Part shown: positions 9,108 to 18,797 of the stretch, in pieces
Position numbering within the stretch: position 1 is the first letter of the stretch
Layout of the letters: the number at the start of each line of letters is the position of its first letter
DNA from: Acidobacteriota bacterium
GTDB lineage: Bacteria > Acidobacteriota > Blastocatellia > Pyrinomonadales > Pyrinomonadaceae
NCBI GenBank assembly: GCA_003697135.1
Contig: RFGC01000035.1
Span: forward strand, 1 to 64,000
Length of the DNA: 64,000 bases
Direction: 5' to 3'
The notes under the pieces: generated by a model
Told to the model about the DNA's origin: nothing
The model's input: the letters and a program-made list of their open reading frames with translations, nothing else
The model's database searches: none
Translations under genes and position numbers: made by a program

Positions 9108-9416
9108 AAACAACAAATTATCACAGCAAAACTTAATGCAACTCGAAGATTCTATGCCAAGCAAAAACCTTTAGATTATCTCGCATTTCTCCCTTTAATC
9201 GAATCATCTCAACTGTTTGCCACGAATTTTTTGCAGGAATTTCTGTAAAAATTGAAGATTTAACATAAACTAGTGTTTCAAAAACTTTACAAAACTTAGA
9301 AAATTTGCATAATAAAGGATTTGTGCCAGAAAGAAAGCGTGCGGCTCTTTGAAAGAAACGCTACGCACCTACTGGCAGTAGAATTTTTCAAAAAAATTTC
9401 TCTGTTGGGGGTGGGA
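9108..9416. other. Intergenic region upstream of speD
   Basis: About 310 bp between the LexA-like gene and speD. It is AT-rich and contains no convincing coding frame. An in-frame extension of speD to a TTG at 9321 exists but is not supported, since a GGGGGTGGGA sequence sits directly before the ATG at 9417. A possible promoter lies at 9286-9313. I see no tRNA or recognisable riboswitch. Confidence 0.6.
9286..9313 (+). promoter_or_regulatory. Possible sigma-70-type promoter for speD-speE
   Basis: TTTACA (9286-9291) and CATAAT (9308-9313) are separated by 16 bp. Transcription would begin near 9320 and give a leader of about 100 bases. This rests on pattern matching only. Confidence 0.35.
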
Positions 9417-9806
9417 ATGAAAAATCTGCTTTTGGGAAGACACTACATTTGCGATTTTTCAGGGTGCGCTGGCGATTTGCTACTTGATAGCGAACAGTTG
9501 CACCGGGTCTTCGTCGAGATCATTGAAAAGTCTGGTTTAACAATAGTTGACGAAGGCTTTCATAAGTTCAATCCCTACGGTTCGACTAGCTTCTTACTCT
9601 TAGCAGAGTCGCATGCTAGTATACATACTTGGCCTGAGTATAACTACTGCGCCATAGATATTTTCACCTGCGCTCTGGAAAAAGACTTACAACCAGTAAT
9701 CGCTGAACTTCAGCGTCGTTTAGGAGCTGAAGAGGTAAGCGTGCGCATTGTAGAACGCAACGCTGATATTTCAGTTGCAAAAGAATTAGCAGTTGCCGAG
9801 GTTTAG
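9417..9806 (+). CDS. speD: S-adenosylmethionine decarboxylase proenzyme
   Basis: A 129-residue prokaryotic class AdoMet decarboxylase (SpeH type). It self-cleaves between Glu64 and Ser65 in LLAESHASIHTWPEY to generate the pyruvoyl group. His70 and Cys78 (in YNYCAID) are the conserved processing and active-site residues. It makes decarboxylated AdoMet, the aminopropyl donor for spermidine. Length is typical. The start follows a strong purine-rich GGGGGTGGGA; the upstream in-frame extension was rejected because family members begin at this point. speE follows after 40 bp, so the two are very likely an operon. Confidence 0.95.
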   Translation: MKNLLLGRHYICDFSGCAGDLLLDSEQLHRVFVEIIEKSGLTIVDEGFHKFNPYGSTSFLLLAESHASIHTWPEYNYCAIDIFTCALEKDLQPVIAELQRRLGAEEVSVRIVERNADISVAKELAVAEV

Positions 9807-9846
9807 AATTGTATCTCGTCAAGAAATATTTTCGGAGGTACTGCAA

Positions 9847-10710
9847 ATGACCAGAGTTTGGTTTACGGAGGAACTTTATCCTTTTGCAAGAATTAGCCTA
9901 AATGTTCGACAAATTCTCGCTGACGAGAAAAGTCCGTATCAGCATATACAAGTTTTTGATACGGATCGCTTTGGGCGTGTTCTAGTTTTAGACGGCATAA
10001 TCCAAGTTACTGAATTCGATCACGCCGCTTATCATGAGATGATGGTTCATATTCCGGCTCTGGCAGTCGGCAACCCTAAACGTGCGCTGATAGTCGGCGG
10101 AGGAGATGGTGCCGCACTCAAGCAAGTGCTTCGCTATCCTTCTATCGAAGAAGTCGTAGTTTGTGAACTAGACGAACGCGTCATCGAAATCTGCCGTAAG
10201 TTTTTTCCTTCGTTCGCTCCTGCTTGGGAAGATAAACGCGTCAACGTTAACATAGGCGATGCCTTTGAATATCTTCAAAAAGCTCCTGAATCAAGCTTTG
10301 ACTTGATTTTGTCTGATAGCACCGATCCAATCGGCATTGCAGAAAACCTATTTTCTAAAGAGTTTTATCGTCTGATTGTGCGTGCTCTCACACCAGAAGG
10401 AGCTGCGGCGTGCCAGTGCGATCAACCCGACTTTAACCCCGAACTCGTAAGACGCCTTTATGAAACCGCTGCGAAACTCGTCAAAAATCCAGCTTACTAC
10501 TGGGCGTTGATGCCAAGTTTTGTTGGCGGAGCAATAGGCATGATGTATTTGTCAAACAAGCCCTGGCAAGATGGGCTTAAGACGCCGTATCCGCCTGGTG
10601 AAAACGAATACCTTAATCCCGAAATTCATCGTGCCGCTTTCGCTTTACCCGAACACTTCAAGCGAACGATGAACATAACTTCAGACTCCAAAAGGGCTTT
10701 TCATACTTAA
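9847..10710 (+). CDS. speE: Spermidine synthase (polyamine aminopropyltransferase)
   Basis: A 287-residue aminopropyltransferase. The N-terminal beta-domain contains FGRVLVLDGIIQVTEFDHAAYHEM, and the Rossmann-like domain carries LIVGGGDGAALKQVLRYP (GGGDG 84-88) and the acidic DSTDPIG segment. It transfers the aminopropyl group from decarboxylated AdoMet to putrescine. The ATG follows GGAGGT with 6-base spacing; a longer frame from 9793 overlaps speD and is rejected. It pairs functionally with speD. No putrescine-forming enzyme is in the window, so putrescine must come from elsewhere. Confidence 0.95.
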   Translation: MTRVWFTEELYPFARISLNVRQILADEKSPYQHIQVFDTDRFGRVLVLDGIIQVTEFDHAAYHEMMVHIPALAVGNPKRALIVGGGDGAALKQVLRYPSIEEVVVCELDERVIEICRKFFPSFAPAWEDKRVNVNIGDAFEYLQKAPESSFDLILSDSTDPIGIAENLFSKEFYRLIVRALTPEGAAACQCDQPDFNPELVRRLYETAAKLVKNPAYYWALMPSFVGGAIGMMYLSNKPWQDGLKTPYPPGENEYLNPEIHRAAFALPEHFKRTMNITSDSKRAFHT

Positions 10711-10824
10711 GTCATTTGCGCAGTAAATTTTGCTTAGCCTAAAAACTTCATCTTCAACTTTCCTACATTGAAATTTTGTGTTAAGCCTTTTTGCTTCGAT
10801 TTCTTAGTGCTATGCCCAGTGCGT

Positions 10825-10830
10825 TATAAT
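10825..10830 (+). promoter_or_regulatory. Probable -10 element of superoxide dismutase gene
   Basis: A perfect TATAAT at 10825-10830 puts initiation near 10837. It overlaps the in-frame ATG at 10829, which would then be untranscribed and supports the downstream ATG at 10856 as the start. No good -35 was found at normal spacing. Confidence 0.45.
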
Positions 10831-10855
10831 GAAGAAAAAGTCGAGGAGAAAAGGT

Positions 10856-11482
10856 ATGGGATTGAATACTGTTTACAAAGCTAGAACATGGGATTTGAGC
10901 GATCTAAACGGCATTTCCAATAGAACATTGGAAGTCCATTTCAAGCTCTACGAAGGATATGTCACGAACACAAATATCCTGAACGAAAAAATTGCTGAAT
11001 TGATAAAAGATGGCAATCTTGATCCTACTAAATCTGCCGCATTCAGCGAATTGAAGAGACGCTTTGGTTTCGAGTATAACGGAATGGTGTTACACGAATA
11101 CTATTTCGACAACTTAACCAAAAATGGTTCCGGTGACCCTGCAAAGGATTCGCCTTTCTACAAAGCGGCAGAAGAGAGCTTCGGCAGCTACGAAGTTTGG
11201 AAAGCTGATTTCATCAATGTTGGAAAGATGCGCGGAGTGGGCTGGGCGATTTGCTATCAAGACCCACAAACTAAAGCTCTCTCCAACCACTGGATAAACA
11301 TGCACGAAACAGGCAACGTTGCAGGCTACAAGCCGATTTTAGTAATGGACGTTTGGGAACATGCTTTTATCTTGGACTATCTACCTGCAGAGCGTCCGAA
11401 ATACATAGAGGCATTTTTCTCGAATATCAACTGGGACGTCGTAAATGCACGCATAACAGGTGCAGAAGCGGCAAAAGCATAA
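10856..11482 (+). CDS. Superoxide dismutase (Fe/Mn family)
   Basis: A 208-residue Fe/Mn superoxide dismutase, converting superoxide to oxygen and hydrogen peroxide in the cytoplasm. The four metal ligands can be placed as His28 (LEVHFKLYEGYV), His80 (MVLHEYYFDNL), Asp165 and His169 (MDVWEHAFILDY). The motifs differ from the E. coli enzymes: there is no NHxxYW at the second ligand, as in a divergent bacterial subgroup. Metal preference is not decidable. The start at 10856 has GAGGAG upstream with 8-base spacing; the earlier ATG lies on the TATAAT. A strong terminator follows. Confidence 0.92.
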   Translation: MGLNTVYKARTWDLSDLNGISNRTLEVHFKLYEGYVTNTNILNEKIAELIKDGNLDPTKSAAFSELKRRFGFEYNGMVLHEYYFDNLTKNGSGDPAKDSPFYKAAEESFGSYEVWKADFINVGKMRGVGWAICYQDPQTKALSNHWINMHETGNVAGYKPILVMDVWEHAFILDYLPAERPKYIEAFFSNINWDVVNARITGAEAAKA

Positions 11483-11501
11483 ATGATCAAAAACTCAAGC
11501 T

Positions 11502-11540
11502 AAATGAGGCTAATCTTTTCGATTAGCCTCATTTTTTATT
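11502..11540 (+). terminator. Rho-independent terminator after superoxide dismutase
   Basis: A perfect 14-bp stem (11502-11515 with 11521-11534), loop TTTTC, followed by a T-rich stretch. It lies 20 bp after the SOD stop. It could also help terminate the convergent sigma-factor gene, though the T tract is poor on that strand. Confidence 0.9.
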
Positions 11541-11572
11541 GCCTTTTCATCGAAAAAAACTTACTCGATTTT

Positions 11573-12214
11573 CTACTTTTGAGACCTAACCAAACGCGGA
11601 TTAGCTTTTTTGAGCAAGAGCTTGCGGAGTTTTGCTCTGGCTTTATGAAGCTGCGACTTCGAAGTGCCAACGGAACAACTTAGTATCTGTGCAACTTCCT
11701 CATGCTCATATCCTTCAACATCGTGTAATATAAAGACTGTCTTGTATCCTTCTGGTAGCTGTGCTATGGCTCTTTCAAGCGCTATTCGATCGACCACTGG
11801 CATTCGATTATGGTTTTCTGTTCCCGGAACTATCTGCACAGGCTTTTGTTCTTCTTCCGTGGTGGTTTCAAATTTTACAAATCTTTTGCGGAAATGCATT
11901 AGAACCTGATTGATTGTTAAACGATAAAGCCATGTGGTAAACGCAGAGTCGCCACGGAAACTTCCAATTTTCCGATAAAGTTGAACAAACACATCTTGCG
12001 TCAAATCTTCAGCTTCAGCAGTATTCTGCAACATTCTCAAGCACAGTGAATAAACCCGCCTGTAGTGCCTTTTGTAAAGTTCTTCAAAGGCTTCCATATC
12101 TCCATCCGCCGCTAACCTTGCCAAACTTGTATCGTCATTATCCTGAACCCTTTCCTCAACGAAATCTTCCGTCGAAATTAAATCCATCGTGTATTCAAAA
12201 GTTTCCATCACCAT
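11573..12214 (-). CDS. ECF (sigma-24-type) RNA polymerase sigma factor
   Basis: A 213-residue ECF sigma factor. Region 2 lies at about 35-105, with [20 protein letters not shown] and [16 protein letters not shown]. Region 4 lies at about 140-200, with [20 protein letters not shown] and a C-terminal helix-turn-helix ([20 protein letters not shown]). The N-terminal 30 residues are acidic. No anti-sigma gene is adjacent: downstream is the convergent SOD gene and upstream is a divergent membrane-protein gene. GGAGAAAAG precedes the ATG. Its inducing signal cannot be inferred. Confidence 0.93.
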   Translation of the reverse strand: MVMETFEYTMDLISTEDFVEERVQDNDDTSLARLAADGDMEAFEELYKRHYRRVYSLCLRMLQNTAEAEDLTQDVFVQLYRKIGSFRGDSAFTTWLYRLTINQVLMHFRKRFVKFETTTEEEQKPVQIVPGTENHNRMPVVDRIALERAIAQLPEGYKTVFILHDVEGYEHEEVAQILSCSVGTSKSQLHKARAKLRKLLLKKANPRLVRSQK

Positions 12215-12453
12215 AGCCTTTTCTCCTTCTGCTACCAGTCATCAATCAATTACCATGCCAAAACATCTCTTCCTGAACCACAGCGACTCAAATGCCTGTA
12301 AAATCGGCTTTCCAGTGATCTTAAAAAACACTATCGAAAAATAATCTCAAAAACTCTCACTGAAGTTTACACGAAATCGTGTAGTGTGGTATCGGTTTCA
12401 TACAACACTTAATCTTTCCGTCTTAAATTGCTATTATTAAAGCAAGAGCAAAA

Positions 12454-13215
12454 ATGTCTATGAAATTCCTATGCCTGCTAATCTTCTCTCTCTCAATAAC
12501 TGCGTTTGCAGAAAATCGAGACCTGCAAAGCATTCTTCGAGATTATTCAAGAAGCCAGGAACTCTCTGAAGATGGCATTCCTGTGATTATCAAGAACTTA
12601 CCTGATTGGGAAAAAGTCAAAGACGAAGCCTTGTTGATCAAAAACAAAGATGAACTCATAGCAGTTCTAGGAGAAAGACCTGTCTTTGAAGCAATTGACT
12701 TCATAGCTGGCACGGAAGCTGCTGTGGCTAACTATCAGGAGGGAAAACTTTTGCTAATCGAATATAACACCCCACAACTTTCAATCGAAGCCGATGAAAA
12801 GATAAAAGCGAAACTCTCAGAAGCACCAAACGATCCGACCGTTCTCTACAAACGTATTGGAAACTACAATGCTTTTGTTTTCGACATAACAGACACGAAA
12901 GGCGCAGAAATCCTTTTAGGCAAAATCAAATATGCAAAAGTCGTAAAGTGGCTCAGCGAAGACCCATTTCTTTATGAGAAGATACAAAGAAGTTACTACA
13001 TAACAGCAGGACAAATAATCGTCTCAAGCATCATGGCTGTAGTTTTGGGAATTGGCATCTCTGCCGTTTTGGGAGTTTTCACCGGTATTTTGATTTTTCA
13101 GGTAAGACAAAGGCAAAGAAAATCATGGACTCATTTTTCTGATGCTGGCGGTATGCTCCGTCTTAATCTAGACGATCTACAGGAAGTCCCGAAAAAACCT
13201 CTGCTAAAAGGCTGA
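12454..13215 (+). CDS. Exported protein with C-terminal membrane anchor, function unknown
   Basis: A 253-residue protein I do not recognise. It has a cleavable-looking signal peptide (about 1-19, ending AFAEN), an extracytoplasmic domain of about 160 residues with DUF-like alpha/beta character, and one C-terminal transmembrane segment (about 183-212, rich in Ile, Val and Gly). A short basic-then-acidic cytoplasmic tail ends KKPLLKG. This is type I membrane topology. It is divergent from the ECF sigma gene with 239 bp between starts, so co-regulation is possible but unproven. Confidence 0.75.
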   Translation: MSMKFLCLLIFSLSITAFAENRDLQSILRDYSRSQELSEDGIPVIIKNLPDWEKVKDEALLIKNKDELIAVLGERPVFEAIDFIAGTEAAVANYQEGKLLLIEYNTPQLSIEADEKIKAKLSEAPNDPTVLYKRIGNYNAFVFDITDTKGAEILLGKIKYAKVVKWLSEDPFLYEKIQRSYYITAGQIIVSSIMAVVLGIGISAVLGVFTGILIFQVRQRQRKSWTHFSDAGGMLRLNLDDLQEVPKKPLLKG

Positions 13216-13218
13216 TTG

Positions 13219-14397
13219 CTACAATGTTTCAAGCAATTTTTCTAGTCGTTGATTTTCGATTCCATAGAAACTTTTTATTGCCTGAATCTGTTCGTCAATT
13301 TCCTTTACGCTTTCATTTTTAACTTGCCTCTTTATAGCAACAATCATGTTGTTTTTAGGCGTGTGTTCAACTGAGATAAACTCGAAAACTTTGGCTGCAT
13401 ATCCGTTTTTTTCAAGAAGCAAAGCTCTTAGCCCGTCTGTTATGGTTTCTGCTGTTCTTTCCAGCATCACACCGTGCTTTAGAATATTCTTAAACATTTC
13501 AGGTGGTTTAATTTGAGGGCGTATCTCTTGATGACAACAAGGCGCAACCACGATAGCTTTTGCTCCCGATCTAATCGCTTTGAAAATAGCATCATCTGTT
13601 GCTGTATTGCAAGCGTGAAGAGCAATCAAAATGTCAACCTTATCGAATTCATAATCGCCTATAAAACCATGCACAAACTCAAGTCCATCGAATTCGCAAG
13701 ATTTTGCAACCGAATTGCATAACTCAACCAAACCGGCTTTTGCGTCAACGCCTGTTACTGTAACATCAATCCCAAGAACATTCTTGAAATAATCGTATGA
13801 CGCAAACGTCAAGTATCCCTTTCCACTTCCCATGTCAATTATGCGAAGTTTGTTTTTGTCAAGCTCTCCTTTGATTTGCTCATAAACATTAGCTAAAATT
13901 TCAACAAACTTATTTATCTGCTTCCACTTATCTTGCTGTTTGTCGCGAATCTCGCCCTTATCGGTTGTAATCCCAAGTGCCTTCAGATAAAAAGCATTTG
14001 GACTTATGAGAGATTTTTTCTCTCGGTTATGTGAAAGCGATGGCTTCGTCTTGAATGTAGGCTTACCGATATTGAGCCTTGCTTTGCCTTTTTTCCCTAT
14101 GTCAAGCTGAAAGTCATTTTCCGTCGTAAAAAGATGCCCGTTGAAAAAATCTTTTCCCAAAAGTTGTCGAACCAGAGCAACACCTTCTTTGAAATCATAA
14201 TTTTTCGCTGTGTCTCGTGTGTCGTAACGATAAAGGAAAAAGAGCCGCAAACCCTTTTTCGTTTCTATAAGGCGCACCATTATTTTTTGTAGATGAGTAT
14301 CCTCGCCCTTATAATTACTTAAGATTAGTTTTACAAAAGTGTCTTTCGATAGACTTTCCGAAAATTTTTCAATGAATTTCTCGATGTTTTCGTTCAT
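13219..14397 (-). CDS. SAM-dependent methyltransferase (Methyltransf_32-like)
   Basis: A 392-residue class I methyltransferase. The C-terminal half holds the AdoMet fold: [14 protein letters not shown] (about 186-199), TVTGVDAK, then [13 protein letters not shown] and [10 protein letters not shown]. The ALHAC and CCH combination is typical of the family containing METTL25-like proteins, whose substrates are largely unknown. The N-terminal ~150 residues form a separate domain with basic patches. It is convergent with the membrane-protein gene (3 bp between stops) and divergent from the VOC gene (29 bp between starts). Confidence 0.82.
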   Translation of the reverse strand: MNENIEKFIEKFSESLSKDTFVKLILSNYKGEDTHLQKIMVRLIETKKGLRLFFLYRYDTRDTAKNYDFKEGVALVRQLLGKDFFNGHLFTTENDFQLDIGKKGKARLNIGKPTFKTKPSLSHNREKKSLISPNAFYLKALGITTDKGEIRDKQQDKWKQINKFVEILANVYEQIKGELDKNKLRIIDMGSGKGYLTFASYDYFKNVLGIDVTVTGVDAKAGLVELCNSVAKSCEFDGLEFVHGFIGDYEFDKVDILIALHACNTATDDAIFKAIRSGAKAIVVAPCCHQEIRPQIKPPEMFKNILKHGVMLERTAETITDGLRALLLEKNGYAAKVFEFISVEHTPKNNMIVAIKRQVKNESVKEIDEQIQAIKSFYGIENQRLEKLLETL

Positions 14398-14426
14398 TGT
14401 TTCTGCGCTTTGTTGGTGTTGGTCTT

Positions 14427-14843
14427 ATGAATAGTTTATTTCATCTAGCATTCCCGGTGAAAGACCTAGAAGAAACCCGACGGTTTTATACCGAAGTTTT
14501 AGGCTGTGAAGAAGGAAGAAGCTCGGAGCGATGGATTGATTTTAATCTCTTCGGGCATCAGATCGTTGCTCATTTAGCTCCAGAAATAGCGGGAAAGAAA
14601 AACTACAACGAAGTTGATGCCGACAATGTGCCAGTCCCGCACTTCGGAGTTATATTGACAATGGAAGAATGGCAACGCCTTGCCGAAAGACTTAAAGAAA
14701 AGAATGTTAAATTCATAATCGAACCGAAAATAAGGTTTGCCGGAAAAACAGGCCAGCAAGCTACAATGTTTTTTCTCGACCCAAGCGGCAACGCTCTTGA
14801 ATTCAAAGCCTTTGAAGACTTCTCAAGGGTTTTTGAGAAATAA
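14427..14843 (+). CDS. VOC-family (glyoxalase/dioxygenase-like) protein
   Basis: A 138-residue vicinal-oxygen-chelate protein with two beta-alpha-beta-beta-beta units. It starts [23 protein letters not shown] and ends [17 protein letters not shown]. His5, His at about 74 (VPHFGV) and the C-terminal Glu can act as metal ligands. The reaction catalysed by this subgroup is uncertain. The ATG at 14427 was chosen because an upstream TTG overlaps the divergent methyltransferase start. Its Shine-Dalgarno is weak. Confidence 0.85.
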   Translation: MNSLFHLAFPVKDLEETRRFYTEVLGCEEGRSSERWIDFNLFGHQIVAHLAPEIAGKKNYNEVDADNVPVPHFGVILTMEEWQRLAERLKEKNVKFIIEPKIRFAGKTGQQATMFFLDPSGNALEFKAFEDFSRVFEK

Positions 14844-14888
14844 ACAAAGAAAATCTGCTTTTGAGTTCGTTGTTTTTTGGAGCGAAAA

Positions 14889-15833
14889 ATGAGAACGGCT
14901 GTTGTTCATCATCCGATTTATCAGAAACATGACACAGGTTGGGGGCATCCTGAAACTTCAAAGCGTTATGAAGTCATAATGAAGGCTTTGAAAGAATCTC
15001 CTGAGTGGCAGAATTTTGTTGAGATAACACCACAGCCAGCAACAGAAGGGACGATAAAAGCAGTTCATACGGCAGAGCATTTCAAATTCGTTGAAAAGGC
15101 GGTCGAGCAAGGAATTCCATATTTAGATGCCGATACGGCTATCTCACCGTATTCGTTCGATGCGGCACTTTACGCTGCCGGTGGAGTCTGTCGCGCTGTT
15201 GACGCCGTAATGAAAGGAGAAGCTGATAATGCGTTCGTGGCAGTGCGCCCACCCGGACACCATGCCACTGCACAAAGCGCAATGGGATTTTGCCTTTTCA
15301 ACAACGTTGCAGTTGCCGCAAGATATGCACAAAAAAATTACAAAGAGATCGAAAAGGTTGCAATTGTTGATTGGGACGTGCACCACGGAAACGGCACTCA
15401 AGCAATCTTTTATGACGATCCAACCGTGTTTTTCTTTTCGATGCATCAATATCCTTGGTATCCCGGCACAGGTTCGAGAGGCGAAACAGGCTATGGACGC
15501 GGCAAAGGCTTTACGCTGAATGTGCCGGTTAAAGCACAAACACCCGCAAAAGAGCAAAGGCGCATGTTTGAAGAAGCAATTGAAGAAATTGCAGGAAAGT
15601 TTAAGCCTGATCTAATCATAATCTCCGCGGGTTTTGACGCGCATCTAAGCGACCCACTTGGACAGCTCAGACTTGAAGACGAGGACTTCGTTGAAATGAC
15701 CAAAACCATCAAGCAATGGGCAAAAGAGACTTGCAAAGGGCGTATAGTTTCGGCACTCGAAGGCGGATATAACTTGCAAACGCTTGGCGAAACCGTCAAG
15801 AACCATGTAATAGCCTTAAGCCAAGACGAATGA
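14889..15833 (+). CDS. Histone-deacetylase-family amidohydrolase (AcuC/HDAC-like)
   Basis: A 314-residue zinc-dependent deacetylase of the arginase/HDAC fold. The catalytic tandem histidines are in [20 protein letters not shown] (His124-His125), the zinc ligands in [13 protein letters not shown], and the third Asp in [13 protein letters not shown]. Bacterial members deacetylate acetyl-CoA synthetase, polyamines or other acetylated amines. A polyamine substrate is possible because speD-speE lie nearby, but that is only proximity. GGAG lies six bases before the ATG; an in-frame TTG at 14877 is an alternative start. Confidence 0.92.
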   Translation: MRTAVVHHPIYQKHDTGWGHPETSKRYEVIMKALKESPEWQNFVEITPQPATEGTIKAVHTAEHFKFVEKAVEQGIPYLDADTAISPYSFDAALYAAGGVCRAVDAVMKGEADNAFVAVRPPGHHATAQSAMGFCLFNNVAVAARYAQKNYKEIEKVAIVDWDVHHGNGTQAIFYDDPTVFFFSMHQYPWYPGTGSRGETGYGRGKGFTLNVPVKAQTPAKEQRRMFEEAIEEIAGKFKPDLIIISAGFDAHLSDPLGQLRLEDEDFVEMTKTIKQWAKETCKGRIVSALEGGYNLQTLGETVKNHVIALSQDE

Positions 15834-16083
15834 GTTTAAGGTAAAATTTTTTACTCTGCAATCACGAAAAAAAGAATACCGTCTTTCTTACATTTACAGA
15901 CTTAAATTTTCTCAGCCATCATTTATTCTCCTGCAAGCGATTTCAATTTTGATGTTGACTTTTTCAATTAACGCTTAATAAGATTTGAATCATAGCTTGA
16001 AGAGCATAATTTTTAGGCTTGGCAATTTTACATTTTGAAGTTTTCATGATTGCTAATTTTGGGGATAAGCAAGGAGGAGTGAG

Positions 16084-16365
16084 ATGCCAGACCTAGAAAT
16101 TACATGCGTTCAGTGCAAGCGAGTTTTTATTTTTTCAGAGAAAGAGCAGGAAATTTTTTACCGGAAGAATCTGCATCCGCCACAGCACTGTCCGAAGTGT
16201 CGTTCCGAAAAGGCTGTTGGTGAAGGCAATGTGCCAAAGAAGTTTGAAATAATCTGTGATCATTGCGGTAGAAGAGATCAAGTTCCCTTCAAGCCGAAAG
16301 TCGGAAGAGAGGTGCTTTGCAGAGAATGCCATAGCGCATTGATGGCAAGAACAAGATTTGTTTAG
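16084..16365 (+). CDS. Two-domain zinc-ribbon protein (CxxC-x17-CxxC)
   Basis: A 93-residue protein with two zinc ribbons. The first is Cys8-x2-Cys11 paired with CPKC near 38-41. The second is CDHC then CREC separated by exactly 17 residues (about 58-82), the arrangement of the CxxC-x17-CxxC domain family. No catalytic domain is present, so it probably binds nucleic acid or a protein partner. AAGGAGGAGTGAG directly before the ATG is a very strong ribosome-binding site. The 250 bp upstream contain no other feature I can support. Confidence 0.85.
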   Translation: MPDLEITCVQCKRVFIFSEKEQEIFYRKNLHPPQHCPKCRSEKAVGEGNVPKKFEIICDHCGRRDQVPFKPKVGREVLCRECHSALMARTRFV

Positions 16366-16438
16366 AGATTGCTTCCGAAGATAAAAACTCAAGCAAAACC
16401 AAAGCACGCTCTCTTACCTGATTATCTCTTCGGAATCC

Positions 16439-18736
16439 TTATTTCGAGAATCCAATCCGCAAGCCGACTCTATACATTCTGCCCGCTTCAGCACGATAGA
16501 TTGGTAGCGGTTGCCCCGTCGAGTCAAACTTGCCTATATTCGGATCACGACTGTTGAAAAGATTGTCAATTGTCCCAAAGAGTTCTGCTTGTTTCAATTT
16601 TTTAGCTACGTAAACGTCCCAAAGTTGGTAGCCTGGAGCAGTAACCGCAACATTCACACCACGACTTACCAAAACCTGCCATTTACTAACGAAAGTCCCA
16701 CGCAAGTTAGCACGAAAACCAAGCGCAGGATTTTCATAAGCTAACTTCACAAAACCCTGATGCTTGCTTCGATCTTGCAGATAGGCTCCCGTTTGCTTAT
16801 TGCGCGCATCAAGATAAGTGTATGCGCCGCTGAAAGAAAAATTCTTCGGCAACTTAATGTCCGTATCAAGCTCTACACCTTGCGTGAAAATATTCGACGA
16901 ATTCGTGTAGATTAGCAAAAGACGATTCAAAGCCGTGTTGTAATCCGAAGGATTCAAGCCGAGGCGCAAAAAGATTGCGTTTGCTTGTGCCTGCGTTCTA
17001 ACAAAGCCAAAATTCGTGGCTTCTATTAAGTTACGCACATCGTTTCTAAAGAAGTTGATTCCGAAACGATAGGTCTTTTTCGTGCTTGAATACTCAGCCC
17101 CAACTTGCCAGGAACCAGAATGTTCGGGAGCAAGATTTGGATTGCCGAAAACCTGATAAAGATTGGTCGGATTGTATAAACGATAATAGAGTTGGCCTAA
17201 ATCAGGTGCGCGGAAACCACGCCCCCAAGAAGCTCGCAAATTTATTCGCTCTGTAGCGCGCACATTCAAGCCTATTTTCGGTGAAACGGCTGAACCGAAA
17301 ATCGAATGATTGTCATATCTGATACCAAGCGTCAAAGTTATCCAATTTGTAACGCTGATCTTGTCTTGCGCCCAAAAGACTCTTGTATCAGCGCGTTCAC
17401 CGGACGCATTGCGAAGCCGATTGAAACCTGCATAGCGATCAGTATTCCATTCAGCACCAATCTGCATTATCTGCCTTTCACCCCAAACATGAATCAGTGA
17501 AGCATCGAGTCTGCCGAAACGCTGAAATAGATTTTCGTCCGGAAACCTCGCGCCACTGCGAAATCGTGAATTCGGAAGAACAAAAACACTTCCAATCTCG
17601 TCGTATCTGGCAAAATATCCACGTGCTTGCACGGCTGTTCTTGAATTGACATTCCAATTAGCAGTCAGGCCATAGGTCTGAAAGGTTTCATCAACATCGT
17701 CCGATTGATAACCAGCCTCACCAAGCGAGATGCCAACAGAGTTTGCCTTTTTAGCATCAGCAAAACCGGTTACATAAAAATTCGGTGTAAACTCGTATTT
17801 CGCTTTTCCGAAAAAGTCGTAGCGATGAAAGCCTGCGCCGGTTGTATCGGGAAGTGTCGGTGTTAAGTCAAATGAATTTTGTTTATGGCGCTCAACGCTC
17901 AAGAAAACGCTTGTTCTCTTTCTCTTCAAACCGAATTCAGCCCGCGGATCAAATCTACCGAAGTTCCCGCCTGAAATCGTTACAGAGCCTTCTAGCGGGC
18001 TTTTCGGCTCGCGAGTGATTAAGTTAATCACACCACCGATTGCATCAGAACCGTAAAGTGCCGACGCCGCACCCTTGACAACCTCGATTTGCTCGATCCT
18101 TGCAGTTGATTGCCTATCAAGATTTATAACTCCGCTTTTTATGCCGCGAGCATTGATTATAGGAAAGCCATCGAGCAAAACAAGCGATTGCCTTGAGCCA
18201 ATTCCTTGAATTTGCTGTCCCGCGGCACCCGAAGAAGTGCCTGTCTCGGAACCTCTGCGCGTCAAAACCCCGGGAAGTTCTCTTAAAACCTCGCCTACAG
18301 TCTCATAACCCGTATCGCGAATTTGCCGATCTGTTATCACATCAACCTTTGTGCTCAAGCTTTCGCGCAATTCTTCTTGCCTTGAACCCGAATAAACGGT
18401 CGTCACTTTCTCGAAAGGTTCAATCTCAAGAGTCACGTTAATTTGTGGCTGATCCTGATAACTAATCACAACCTGCCGAAACCCTTTCGCAGTCACTACG
18501 AGTTCATATTCACCTTCACCCAATCCGACAAACCTGAATTGCCCTTGTGAATCAGTTTGAGTAACCCTTTCTAAGCCCGTTTTTTTATTACGCAAAACAA
18601 CAGTTGCACCAGCAATTAAGGCACCATTTTGATCGGTAACTTCACCGCTTACTTGTCGGCTTTGAGCAAAAATGTTCGTATAAACAGAAATGATTGCTAA
18701 AATTAGAATCAAGATTTTCAGTAGCTTCCTAACCAT
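16439..18736 (-). CDS. TonB-dependent outer-membrane receptor
   Basis: A 765-residue receptor. It has a signal peptide (about 1-25, ending FAQSR), a carboxypeptidase-regulatory-like beta-sandwich (26-115), a plug domain (about 130-240, with GIGSRQSLVLLDGFPI and EVVKGAASALYGSDAIGGVINL) and a beta-barrel ending in VGLRIGFSK with the expected aromatic residue. It imports a ligand using TonB energy. It is the last gene of the unit with the heme oxygenase and a second receptor under a Fur-like operator, which suggests an iron chelate or heme. The start is preceded by GGAGG. Confidence 0.93.
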   Translation of the reverse strand: MVRKLLKILILILAIISVYTNIFAQSRQVSGEVTDQNGALIAGATVVLRNKKTGLERVTQTDSQGQFRFVGLGEGEYELVVTAKGFRQVVISYQDQPQINVTLEIEPFEKVTTVYSGSRQEELRESLSTKVDVITDRQIRDTGYETVGEVLRELPGVLTRRGSETGTSSGAAGQQIQGIGSRQSLVLLDGFPIINARGIKSGVINLDRQSTARIEQIEVVKGAASALYGSDAIGGVINLITREPKSPLEGSVTISGGNFGRFDPRAEFGLKRKRTSVFLSVERHKQNSFDLTPTLPDTTGAGFHRYDFFGKAKYEFTPNFYVTGFADAKKANSVGISLGEAGYQSDDVDETFQTYGLTANWNVNSRTAVQARGYFARYDEIGSVFVLPNSRFRSGARFPDENLFQRFGRLDASLIHVWGERQIMQIGAEWNTDRYAGFNRLRNASGERADTRVFWAQDKISVTNWITLTLGIRYDNHSIFGSAVSPKIGLNVRATERINLRASWGRGFRAPDLGQLYYRLYNPTNLYQVFGNPNLAPEHSGSWQVGAEYSSTKKTYRFGINFFRNDVRNLIEATNFGFVRTQAQANAIFLRLGLNPSDYNTALNRLLLIYTNSSNIFTQGVELDTDIKLPKNFSFSGAYTYLDARNKQTGAYLQDRSKHQGFVKLAYENPALGFRANLRGTFVSKWQVLVSRGVNVAVTAPGYQLWDVYVAKKLKQAELFGTIDNLFNSRDPNIGKFDSTGQPLPIYRAEAGRMYRVGLRIGFSK

Positions 18737-18797
18737 AACCCAAACCTCCTTTTTTATTCTCTCAAGCCTTGCTTAAGAATTCGTAGTAGAATCCATA